Source: Clostridiales bacterium | GTDB taxonomy: Bacteria > Bacillota > Clostridia > Oscillospirales > Acutalibacteraceae | Direction: 5' to 3' | DNA length: 6,371 nt | Assembly (NCBI GenBank): GCA_012516295.1 | Contig: JAAYWU010000333.1 | Location: forward strand, 1 to 6,371 | Part shown: positions 1 through 5,796 of the stretch, one piece after another | Layout of the letters: every line of letters begins with the position of its first letter | Position numbering within the stretch: the first letter of the stretch is position 1 | The notes under the pieces: model-generated | Database searches by the model: none | What the model was told of the DNA's origin: nothing | What the model saw: the letters and a program-made list of their open reading frames with translations, nothing else | Program-made: the position numbers and the translations under genes

Positions 1-68
1 AATAAAATGTAGCAAGTCTGCCGGTTGTGGCTGGCGCACAGCAATGAGGATATGAAAAGAGAATTGTT

Positions 69-1265
69 ATGTTGACATTGGATAAAGTTTATCATGCCGC
101 TTCTGTTTTAAAGGATGTGATCCGTAAAACAGATTTAATCCGCGCCCCGCGGATTAACCCGGAAAGCCAGGTTTATTTAAAGACCGAAAACTTGCAGATT
201 ACCGGCTCGTTCAAAGTGCGCGGCGCCTACTACAAAATAGCACAGCTTACAAAAGAGGAAAAAGCAAAGGGAGTCATCGCCTGTTCCGCTGGAAACCACG
301 CGCAGGGCGTTGCGCTCGCGGCGCAGAAAAACGGCATTCGTTCGCTGATCTGTATTCCTGACGGCGCGCCGATTTCAAAGGTTGAGGCGACCAAGAGCTA
401 CGGCGCGGAGGTATGCCTTGTAAAAGGGGTGTACGACGACGCCTACAAAAGGGCGTGTGCGCTACAAAAAGAGAGCGGCGCTGCCTTCATCCATCCGTTT
501 AACGACCCAGACGTGATCGCGGGCCAGGGTACAATCGGATTGGAAATTTTAGAACAGCTTCCCGATGTGGACGCGGTGATCGTTCCGGTTGGAGGCGGCG
601 GACTGATTTCCGGCGTCGCCTTCGCCATAAAATCCATGAATCCGAAATGCAAGGTTTACGGGGTGCAGGCCAGCGGCGCGCCGAGCATGGCGAAATCGCT
701 GGAGGATCATAAAATAGAGGAGCTTAAGAGCGTATCCACCTTTGCAGACGGTATTGCGGTAAAATGCCCCGGAAACCTGACCTACGACTTCTGTTCCAAG
801 TATGTGGATCAGGTTGTTACTGTAACGGACGACGAAACCGCAACCGCGATACTCACGCTAATAGAACAGCACAAGCTGATTACGGAAGGCGCGGGAGCGG
901 TCGCCGTGGCGGCGGCTATGTTCAACAAGGTTGACATCAAAGGGAAAAAAGCAGTTTGCCTTCTTTCCGGTGGAAATATTGATGTCACCATTCTTTCCAA
1001 GGTTATCAGCCGCGGCCTTCTGAAAGCGGGGCGTTTGGGCGATCTGACCATTGAAACAATGGACAGACCCGGCCGGATTAAGGAGATTTCCGCGATTATC
1101 GCCGACCTTGGCGCAAATGTGGTAAGTATCCACCATGACCGCATGATGGAAAATATGGGCGTAAACGCCTGCTCTGTGAAGGTTCGGATGGAAACAAGGA
1201 ATCACGAACACAGGAAGCAAATCTGCGAGGCAATTGCCGACGCGGGATACCATGTTATCCCTTAG
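69..1265 (+). CDS. ilvA: Threonine ammonia-lyase (threonine dehydratase) with C-terminal ACT domain
   Basis: This 398-residue PLP enzyme of fold type II deaminates L-threonine to 2-oxobutyrate and ammonia in the cytoplasm, either for isoleucine synthesis or for threonine catabolism. The PLP lysine is K49 in GSFKVRGA. The phosphate-cradle motif SAGNHAQG lies at 73-80, the glycine loop GGGGL at 175-179 and the cofactor-contacting SGGN at 300-303. Residues from about 326 to the end form a single ACT domain (ETMDRPGRIKEI...), a likely site of allosteric control. The length and single ACT domain match the roughly 400-residue clostridial form; E. coli TdcB (about 330) lacks ACT and long IlvA (about 510) has a double regulatory domain. 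The start is the ATG giving the family-typical N-terminus; only a weak purine-rich AAAAGAGA precedes it. A D-2-hydroxyacid dehydrogenase follows after 41 bases on the same strand. Biosynthetic or catabolic use cannot be decided from sequence. Confidence 0.95.
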   Translation: MLTLDKVYHAASVLKDVIRKTDLIRAPRINPESQVYLKTENLQITGSFKVRGAYYKIAQLTKEEKAKGVIACSAGNHAQGVALAAQKNGIRSLICIPDGAPISKVEATKSYGAEVCLVKGVYDDAYKRACALQKESGAAFIHPFNDPDVIAGQGTIGLEILEQLPDVDAVIVPVGGGGLISGVAFAIKSMNPKCKVYGVQASGAPSMAKSLEDHKIEELKSVSTFADGIAVKCPGNLTYDFCSKYVDQVVTVTDDETATAILTLIEQHKLITEGAGAVAVAAAMFNKVDIKGKKAVCLLSGGNIDVTILSKVISRGLLKAGRLGDLTIETMDRPGRIKEISAIIADLGANVVSIHHDRMMENMGVNACSVKVRMETRNHEHRKQICEAIADAGYHVIP

Positions 1266-1292
1266 GGAAACCAAATCTAGCATATACAAATC

Positions 1293-1299
1293 AAAGGAG
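1293..1299 (+). promoter_or_regulatory. Ribosome binding site of the D-2-hydroxyacid dehydrogenase
   Basis: AAAGGAG lies 7 bases before the ATG at 1307. It fixes this start and is much stronger than the site in front of the upstream lyase, so the second gene can be translated independently. No terminator or clear sigma-A promoter is visible in the 41-base gap, so cotranscription is plausible. Confidence 0.8.
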
Positions 1300-1306
1300 T
1301 AGCAAA

Positions 1307-2272
1307 ATGAAAATCCTGGTCTACAGCTGCAGAAAAGACGAAGCGGAATATTTTCGAAAATTCAGCGAACAGCATCAAGTGGAAGTCACGCTATGCAAAG
1401 AGGCGCCAACGCTTGAAAATGCGGATATGGCAAAGGGCTATGAATGTATCAGCATTTTGACAAACAAGATTGATGCACAATTAATGGAGAAGTTTCATAG
1501 CGCCGGAGTAAAATTCATTTCCACAAGAACAATCGGATATGATCATATTGACATTGACGCCGCAAAGAAGCTGGAAATCCAGGTGGCAAACGTAGCGTAT
1601 TCCCCTTACAGTGTGGCTGAATATACCGTCATGCTGATTCTGATGGCAATCCGTAAAATCAAAACTATCTTGGCGCGTAGCAATATACAAGATTACTCAT
1701 TGGATGATGGAGTGCAGGGAAAACAACTGCATAATTTAACGATTGGGGTAATCGGTACCGGAAGGATCGGCCGGACAGTAATTCAATGTTTGCGCGGTTT
1801 TGGCTGCAAAGTGATTGCCTATGATATAAATCAAAATGCAGAAATCGCGAAGGATGTTGCGTACGTCCCGCTTGCGAAGCTTTTTGCAGAGAGTGATATT
1901 ATAACGCTGCACGCACCTGCGACGAAGGAAAATTTCCACTTGATTAATAAGGATTCGATCGCGCTGATGAAGGATGGCGTATATATTGTGAACACAGCCC
2001 GGGGCTCCCTGATTGACACAAAGGCTTTGATTGACGCAGTAGAAAAGAAAAAAATCGGTGGTGCGGCTTTGGATGTAATGGAACAGGAGTCGGACCTCTA
2101 TTATCATAATTTAAAGAGCGAAATATTGGACAACCGGGAACTTTCCCTCTTAAATTCCTTTCCGAATGTCATAATTACGCCGCATACAGCGTTTTATACC
2201 GATCAGACAGTCAGCGATATGGTGGAGCATTCCATCTTAAGCTGTATTTCCTTCATGCAGAAAGATCAATAA
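1307..2272 (+). CDS. D-lactate / D-2-hydroxyacid dehydrogenase, NAD-dependent (VanH/LdhA type)
   Basis: This 321-residue protein belongs to the D-isomer-specific 2-hydroxyacid dehydrogenases, which reversibly reduce pyruvate or another 2-oxoacid to the D-hydroxyacid with NADH. The NAD-binding Rossmann motif is GVIGTGRIG with glycines 150, 152 and 155, followed by D173 in AYD, which indicates NAD over NADP. The catalytic triad is present: R232 in NTARGSLID, E261 in the DVMEQE segment and H293 in TPHTAFYT. The HTAFYT signature and the length fit D-lactate dehydrogenase, VanH and clostridial 2-hydroxyisocaproate dehydrogenase, which sequence alone does not separate. No VanA-type ligase or VanX is nearby, so a glycopeptide-resistance role is unlikely. 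Next to threonine ammonia-lyase it could reduce 2-oxobutyrate to D-2-hydroxybutyrate (inference). Base composition is AT-richer than its neighbour: bases 1801-1860 hold 24 G/C of 60, against 33 of 60 at 541-600 in the lyase gene. Confidence 0.92.
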   Translation: MKILVYSCRKDEAEYFRKFSEQHQVEVTLCKEAPTLENADMAKGYECISILTNKIDAQLMEKFHSAGVKFISTRTIGYDHIDIDAAKKLEIQVANVAYSPYSVAEYTVMLILMAIRKIKTILARSNIQDYSLDDGVQGKQLHNLTIGVIGTGRIGRTVIQCLRGFGCKVIAYDINQNAEIAKDVAYVPLAKLFAESDIITLHAPATKENFHLINKDSIALMKDGVYIVNTARGSLIDTKALIDAVEKKKIGGAALDVMEQESDLYYHNLKSEILDNRELSLLNSFPNVIITPHTAFYTDQTVSDMVEHSILSCISFMQKDQ

Positions 2273-2275
2273 TTT

Positions 2276-2455
2276 TGGGTAAATAGGAAACCTGTCCGCA
2301 ATGTGTTCCTCTGCAGCGTACATATTCATCCTGGCTGGATGGAAAACATTGGCCTGAAAGTAAACGACACCGTATGGCTAATTGGAACCGGAACGGGCAT
2401 AATCATCTTGCCGCGGCGATTTCATGAAAATTTTATTACTGAACAAAAAGAATAA
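2276..2455 (+). pseudogene. Possible remnant of an AbrB/MazE-like DNA-binding protein
   Basis: An open frame runs from just after the dehydrogenase stop to TAA at 2453-2455 (60 codons, same frame as the dehydrogenase). Only its second half looks protein-like. From GTG 2303 it reads VFLCSVHIHPGWMENIGLKV and continues with NDTVWLIGTGTGIIILPRR. This follows the SpoVT/AbrB swapped-hairpin pattern: a beta strand with a proline, a short helix, LGlk-GD-V, then a hydrophobic strand ending in LP. The only ATG (2339) would leave 38 residues without the first strand, and no ribosome binding site is seen, so a decayed 3' part is more likely than a working gene. The match is from memory of the fold pattern and could be coincidental. 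Confidence 0.35.
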
Positions 2456-2484
2456 TTGACATAAAACCGCGCTTCTCGTACAAT
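2456..2484 (+). promoter_or_regulatory. Consensus sigma-A promoter for the structured RNA
   Basis: TTGACA (2456-2461) and TACAAT (2479-2484) are separated by exactly 17 bases, giving an expected start near 2491. The -35 box begins directly after the TAA of the AbrB-like remnant. This is one of the best promoter matches in the window, and what lies behind it is a structured RNA rather than a normal gene. Confidence 0.85.
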
Positions 2485-2490
2485 AATATC

Positions 2491-2664
2491 AACAGGTAAA
2501 CGTATAGTTTATCGCGACCGTTGATGCAGGGGGCTTGGTCAGGGGAGTGTCCTGCGGAGGTCTATGATCGGTTATGTGTTGACCAGAGCCTGAATAGGCT
2601 GTTAGCCGAAAGAAAACACTTATTTAACGCCTCAGGTTTATTCCTGAGGCGTTAATCTTTTATT
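2491..2664 (+). ncRNA. Structured RNA of unknown family, small RNA or leader, with own promoter and terminator
   Basis: The stretch between the promoter and the terminator (T-run ending near 2664) is not open for a credible protein but is rich in pairing. A 7-bp hairpin joins 2495-2501 to 2507-2513. GACCG 2516-2520 can pair with CGGTT 2569-2573 and enclose GCAGG 2526-2530 with CCTGC 2551-2555. The loop of the latter contains TGGTCA 2536-2541, complementary to TGACCA 2580-2585 outside, so a pseudoknot is possible. AGCCT 2587-2591 pairs with AGGCT 2596-2600 around a GAAT loop, and GTGTT 2576-2580 may close on AACAC 2615-2619. It lacks a T-box sequence, an SRP GGAAG/GCAGC-type core, and any riboswitch core I recognise. 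It may be an independent small RNA, or a leader controlling the short ORF that begins at 2679 through the terminator. The exact 5' end is inferred from the promoter. Confidence 0.6.
2624..2664 (+). terminator. Strong intrinsic terminator ending the structured RNA
   Basis: A perfect 13-bp stem joins 2624-2636 (TTAACGCCTCAGG) to 2643-2655 with a TTTATT loop, followed by TCTTTTATT. It lies 14 bases before a GTG start with a GGGGGA ribosome binding site, so it could either end a free small RNA or act as a conditional terminator in a leader. Confidence 0.85.
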
Positions 2665-2678
2665 GGGGGAATACAACC

Positions 2679-2771
2679 GTGGACAAGTTAAAAGAATTAT
2701 CTGCATTTGTTTCTCACTTCAAAAGACAATCACAGCGAGATATTAATTTCTTGTTCCTTTTTCCCACGTAA
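2679..2771 (+). CDS. Short ORF behind the structured RNA, possibly a frameshifted gene
   Basis: GTG at 2679 is preceded by GGGGGA (2665-2670), 8 bases away, and opens a 30-residue frame starting MDKLKELSAFVSHFKRQ and ending at TAA 2769-2771. Removing one base near the T-run 2758-2762 would continue the frame through a lysine-rich stretch (PRKDNKYISAKNKVKNEK...) to TGA 2854-2856, for about 58 residues, stopping directly before the terminator at 2857. The layout of promoter, structured leader, terminator, RBS, ORF and terminator is gene-like, but the product is unrecognised. It may be a decayed or truncated gene, or chance. I assign no function. Confidence 0.25.
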   Translation: MDKLKELSAFVSHFKRQSQRDINFLFLFPT

Positions 2772-2855
2772 AGACAACAAATATATAAGTGCAAAAAACA
2801 AAGTAAAAAATGAAAAAATACCCCAAGTTACACATTGTTCCAGAGAAGAACGGTG

Positions 2856-2880
2856 AAGCGGAACCAGTTCCGCTTTTTTT
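2856..2880 (+). terminator. Intrinsic terminator
   Basis: AGCGGAA (2857-2863) pairs with TTCCGCT (2868-2874) around a CCAG loop, followed by a run of seven T (2874-2880); A2856 can add one pair with T2875. It is oriented for + strand transcripts and would end transcription from the short ORF region, insulating the next leader RNA from readthrough. Confidence 0.85.
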
Positions 2881-2925
2881 CTTCCCTTAAAATCCTTGAA
2901 AAAATTATTCTTGATTCCTTAATAT

Positions 2926-2936
2926 TGGTATATACT
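2926..2936 (+). promoter_or_regulatory. Possible extended -10 promoter of the attenuator leader
   Basis: TGG followed by TATATA/TATACT (2929-2936) resembles an extended -10 element, which would start RNA near 2941, between the upstream terminator and the structured leader. No well spaced -35 box is seen: TTGATT at 2911-2916 is too close, with 14 bases to TATACT. The position is right but the sequence support is modest. Confidence 0.35.
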
Positions 2937-2960
2937 TCCTTTAAATGGAAAATAAAAAAA

Positions 2961-3134
2961 GACATCCACAGGGAACCAATCGTCGCCAAAACGATTAGCT
3001 CCCATGCGCCATAAGGGTACTAGCGACCCATTATGACTTGTGAATGCCGTTTATGCGTGTATTTTACACGTATTTCGGATACATGTCAAGGTCTGTACCC
3101 TTATGTGATCGTGAGGGTGCAGACTTTCTTTTTT
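2961..3134 (+). promoter_or_regulatory. Transcription attenuator / riboswitch-like leader with mutually exclusive helices
   Basis: A first hairpin pairs GGGA 2971-2974 with TCCC 3000-3003 and AATCGT 2978-2983 with ACGATT 2991-2996. A long domain is then closed by a perfect 11-bp helix, CATAAGGGTAC 3010-3020 with 3095-3105. Nested inside are GACC 3025-3028 with GGTC 3090-3093, TGAC 3034-3037 with GTCA 3085-3088, CCG 3047-3049 with CGG 3076-3078, and a 9-bp apical hairpin 3053-3061 with 3065-3073. The 3' strands of the two outer helices overlap the 5' arm of an intrinsic terminator (3088-3100), so only one state can form at a time. This is the logic of riboswitches and of attenuators with leader peptides. 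Frames starting at ATG 3033 and 3044 cross it without a clear ribosome binding site. I recognise no riboswitch core. A tet(M)/tet(W)-type attenuator is a tentative alternative. No intact regulated gene follows. Confidence 0.7.
3088..3134 (+). terminator. Conditional intrinsic terminator of the leader
   Basis: Bases 3088-3100 pair with 3115-3127 in a 13-bp stem that includes two G-U pairs, around a 14-base loop, followed by C and six T (3129-3134). The same 5' arm is used by the antiterminating helix 3010-3020/3095-3105, which is why this terminator is likely to be regulated. Confidence 0.8.
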
Positions 3135-3224
3135 CCACTAAACCCATTCCACAATGTAACGCATTGTGTACCTCTATTTACAGCCGTACAAGCTGTCACG
3201 CGAGGTTGGCGCACTTTGAAAAAT

Positions 3225-3258
3225 ATTTCAATCAATCGGTACCAGCGATTGATGAAAT
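3225..3258. repeat. Long imperfect hairpin
   Basis: ATTTCA 3225-3230 plus TCAATCG 3232-3238 pairs with CGATTGA 3246-3252 plus TGAAAT 3253-3258, giving 13 bp with one bulged A (3231) and a GTACCAG loop. No T-run follows on either strand, so it is not a usual terminator. It may be part of the same leader RNA or a recombination relic. Confidence 0.6.
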
Positions 3259-3285
3259 CATAGTGTAACACAAAGACTTTGTTTG

Positions 3286-3464
3286 TCGGAGCGGAAACGT
3301 TGGACACCGCAGAGCCAGCACAGCCGCATTTGCGATCATTCTGCATGCTGATATCCAATTGGCAATTGGATGTGCGATAATCCCGGCAAACTTATAATGA
3401 TACTTCTGCCCGGCCAACGTCATTGTATTGGGGGCAGCTTCCAGAGAACCTGGGAGAGGAAATT
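3286..3464 (-). pseudogene. Possible 5' fragment of a CDP-alcohol phosphatidyltransferase-like membrane protein
   Basis: On the minus strand an open frame runs from just after a stop near 3465, with its only clear ATG at 3423. It contains HPIANWISACRMIANAAVLA followed by LRCPTF. A segment of the form aNwIs-R followed by a hydrophobic helix and P-F is typical of the first helix of CDP-alcohol phosphatidyltransferases (PgsA/PssA-like). The diagnostic DG...AR...DG...D motif that should follow is missing; the frame instead becomes nondescript and ends at 3232. No ribosome binding site is seen. If real, it is only a dead fragment. The identification rests on one short segment and may be wrong. Confidence 0.22.
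3351..3373. repeat. Short near-perfect palindrome
   Basis: ATCCAATT (3353-3360) and AATTGGAT (3364-3371) are inverted copies around GGC, extended by T3352-G3372 and A3351-T3373. It could be a protein-binding site or a relic; no gene start lies next to it. Confidence 0.45.
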
Positions 3465-3543
3465 ATTATTCCTATGTGATTGTTTGCCAGCAATCCTTTG
3501 TGAAGCCGTGAAAATTTTATGGTAGAGCTGCTGCTTTCGCAGA

Positions 3544-3599
3544 GGCTTTATCATAAAATTAAGTGTTTATCATTAAACATTTAGTTTTATGATAAAGTC
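3544..3599. repeat. 26-bp inverted repeat (large hairpin)
   Basis: The arms 3544-3569 and 3574-3599 pair along their whole length around a TCAT loop. The three imperfect positions (3545/3598, 3559/3584, 3563/3580) are all G-T, so the stem is unbroken in + strand RNA but has A-C mismatches in minus-strand RNA. No T-run or flanking target-site duplication is seen. It lies about 90 bases beyond the 3' end of tRNA-Val. It may be a transcribed structure, a bidirectional block or a mobile-element remnant. Confidence 0.75.
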
Positions 3600-3646
3600 C
3601 TATACCAATTGCATCCCAGAGTTCTGTATCACTACTATGATTATTA

Positions 3647-3672
3647 CGGGAAAAAGAAAACTCTCTTTCCCG
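3647..3672 (-). terminator. Candidate terminator/processing hairpin of the tRNA operon
   Basis: CGGGAAA (3647-3653) and TTTCCCG (3666-3672) form a stem that can be extended inward by a few A-T, G-T and G-C pairs. It lies 19 bases beyond the CCA end of tRNA-Val in the direction of tRNA transcription. It has no T-run on its minus-strand 3' side, so it is a weak intrinsic terminator at best. It is the first strong stem after the operon. Confidence 0.35.
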
Positions 3673-3690
3673 CCAAATCATATTTTTAAG

Positions 3691-3767
3691 TGGTGGACAC
3701 AAGGGGACTCGAACCCATGACCTCTCGCGTGTGAAGCGAGCGCTCTAACCAGCTGAGCTATGCGTCC
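3691..3767 (-). tRNA. tRNA-Val (anticodon CAC)
   Basis: Read on the minus strand, 77 bases fold as a full cloverleaf: acceptor GGACGCA/TGTGTCC, D arm GCTC/GAGC, anticodon stem CTCGC/GCGAG with loop TTCACAC, T arm with TTCGAGT loop, discriminator A and encoded CCA (3693-3691). The anticodon CAC (3733-3731) reads valine GTG codons. The T stem has one U-C mismatch (positions 50-64); the rest is regular. It is the last tRNA of the cluster, and its 3' end marks the boundary with the gene-poor interval. Confidence 0.95.
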
Positions 3768-3777
3768 ATATGAAATA

Positions 3778-3798
3778 TACCCCCGAATTTCGAGGGTA
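3778..3798 (-). other. Hairpin in the tRNA-Glu to tRNA-Val spacer
   Basis: TACCCCCG (3778-3785) pairs with CGAGGGTA (3791-3798), 8 bp with one G-T, in the 44-base spacer between the two tRNA genes. In the minus-strand transcript it is followed only by TATTT, so it is more likely a processing or spacing structure than a terminator. Confidence 0.4.
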
Positions 3799-3811
3799 CA
3801 TCTGTTTTTTA

Positions 3812-3886
3812 TGGTGACCCGGACGAGATTCGAACTCGTGAAACCGCCGTGAAAGGGCGGTGTCTTAACCGCTTGACCACCGGGCC
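3812..3886 (-). tRNA. tRNA-Glu (anticodon TTC)
   Basis: A 75-base cloverleaf on the minus strand: acceptor GGCCCGG/CCGGGTC, anticodon stem CCGCC/GGCGG with loop CTTTCAC (anticodon TTC at 3853-3851), T stem ACGAG/CTCGT with TTCGAAT loop, discriminator A and encoded CCA. It is the middle gene of the Met-Glu-Val cluster, only 5 bases from the end of tRNA-Met. Confidence 0.97.
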
Positions 3887-3891
3887 GTATA

Positions 3892-3968
3892 TGGTAGCGG
3901 CAATTGGATTTGAACCAATGACACTCCGGGTATGAACCGAATGCTCTAGCCAACTGAGCTATGCCGCC
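3892..3968 (-). tRNA. tRNA-Met (anticodon CAT, elongator type)
   Basis: A 77-base cloverleaf on the minus strand: acceptor GGCGGCA/TGCCGCT with a G1-U72 pair, anticodon loop TTCATAC (CAT at 3934-3932), T stem ATTGG/CCAAT, discriminator A and encoded CCA. The G-U end pair and overall sequence resemble the elongator tRNA-Met of Bacillus. An initiator would have a mismatched first pair and GGG/CCC in the anticodon stem; tRNA-Ile2 in Firmicutes has a different acceptor. It is the first gene of the cluster. Confidence 0.93.
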
Positions 3969-3977
3969 ATCTATCTT

Positions 3978-3996
3978 CGCTCTAAAATCAAGAGCG
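3978..3996 (-). other. Leader hairpin upstream of tRNA-Met
   Basis: CGCTCT (3978-3983) and AGAGCG (3991-3996) pair around a 7-base loop in the short 5' leader between the transcription start (near 4001) and the tRNA-Met 5' end at 3968. It may aid 5' processing. Confidence 0.4.
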
Positions 3997-4007
3997 GAGC
4001 GTTTTAT

Positions 4008-4037
4008 ATTATAACCGATACTATGGTGTTTTGTCAA
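4008..4037 (-). promoter_or_regulatory. Promoter of the tRNA Met-Glu-Val operon
   Basis: On the minus strand TTGACA (4037-4032) and TATAAT (4013-4008) are perfect sigma-A hexamers with an 18-base spacer. Transcription would start near 4001, about 33 bases before tRNA-Met. Confidence 0.9.
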
Positions 4038-4095
4038 CACATTTTTGCAAAATAACTGAAATTCTTAATATTTCTTCTGCCTTCCGGTATTTCCC

Positions 4096-4137
4096 GGGGA
4101 AAAGAGGCGGATTCTATGCAGAAAACCGCCCTTTCCC
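4096..4137 (-). terminator. Second candidate terminator after guaB
   Basis: In the minus-strand transcript GGGAAA and GGCGG pair with CCGCC and TTTCCC across a small internal loop, with an inner TTCT/AGAA extension, and TCTTTTCC sits in the 3' arm. It lies 57 bases beyond the guaB stop, between guaB and the tRNA promoter. Confidence 0.4.
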
Positions 4138-4141
4138 AGAG

Positions 4142-4161
4142 AAAACCTCTCAACAGGTTTT
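4142..4161 (-). terminator. First candidate terminator after guaB
   Basis: AAAACCT (4142-4148) and AGGTTTT (4155-4161) form a 7-bp stem with a 6-base loop, 33 bases after the guaB stop. The TTTT tail is part of the 3' arm on either strand, as in short bidirectional terminators. Confidence 0.5.
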
Positions 4162-4193
4162 ATCCTATCTGTATATTATTTATAAGATTATAC

Positions 4194-5681
<1,488 letters not shown>

Positions 5682-5753
5682 TCACATTTTTGCGCGCCGC
5701 AAACCGCTTTCCGCGCCGCTATTTTCTCTACTTAATTTTTAATATATTTTGAT

Positions 5754-5782
5754 ATTATATCATTGCGCGCATATAATTTCAA
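5754..5782 (-). promoter_or_regulatory. guaB promoter
   Basis: On the minus strand TTGAAA (5782-5777) and TATAAT (5759-5754) are spaced by 17 bases, with an AT-rich flank. The start would be near 5747, leaving a leader of about 78 bases. The leader holds a GC-rich patch (5695-5720) that may fold weakly but has no T-run. Confidence 0.8.
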
Positions 5783-5796
5783 CTGATTTTTTCGAA

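Larger units (their letters stand above)
2273..3690. other. Gene-poor, RNA-structure-rich interval between dehydrogenase and tRNA-Val
   Basis: No intact protein gene of ordinary size can be supported on either strand here. What it does hold is listed separately: an AbrB-like fragment, a promoter-RNA-terminator unit, a short possibly broken ORF, a second terminator, an attenuator leader, a fragment of a possible membrane enzyme on the minus strand, palindromes and a long inverted repeat. Composition swings sharply: 19 G/C of 60 at 2701-2760 but 32 of 60 at 3301-3360, against 38 of 60 at 4921-4980 in guaB. This patchwork, ending exactly at a tRNA 3' end, fits a decayed accessory insertion, but no integrase or duplicated attachment site is visible. 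Confidence 0.6.

Noticed and set aside
1..68. Promoter or leader structure ahead of the threonine ammonia-lyase
   Set aside because: No convincing hexamer pair, hairpin or upstream gene end can be supported in this short edge segment.
1258..1268. TCCCTTAGGGA palindrome at the end of the lyase gene as a terminator
   Set aside because: The stem is 5 bp with a one-base centre and no T-run follows.
443..2107. Minus-strand frames opposite the lyase and dehydrogenase genes
   Set aside because: Shadows of two intact, recognisable genes; no independent support.
2491..2664. T-box, SRP RNA, 6S RNA or a known riboswitch as identity of the structured RNA
   Set aside because: No T-box AGGGTGG core, no SRP apical motif, no long interrupted rod closed by both ends as in 6S, and no riboswitch core I recognise.
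3033..3268. Two overlapping + strand frames (starts 3033 and 3044) as normal protein genes
   Set aside because: They cross a terminator and antiterminator and lack ribosome binding sites. At most the first part could be a leader peptide, discussed under the attenuator.
3101..3358. 85-codon minus-strand frame
   Set aside because: No RBS, no family pattern, and it ends inside the terminator stem of the + strand leader.
3691..3767. Duplicated tRNA-Val 3' end as an attachment site
   Set aside because: Only short chance matches such as GGACAC near 3302 were found; no repeat of the tRNA 3' end exists in the window.
3678..4040. 120-codon open frame on the minus strand
   Set aside because: It runs through the three tRNA genes and their promoter; the apparent peptide is a translation of cloverleaf sequence.
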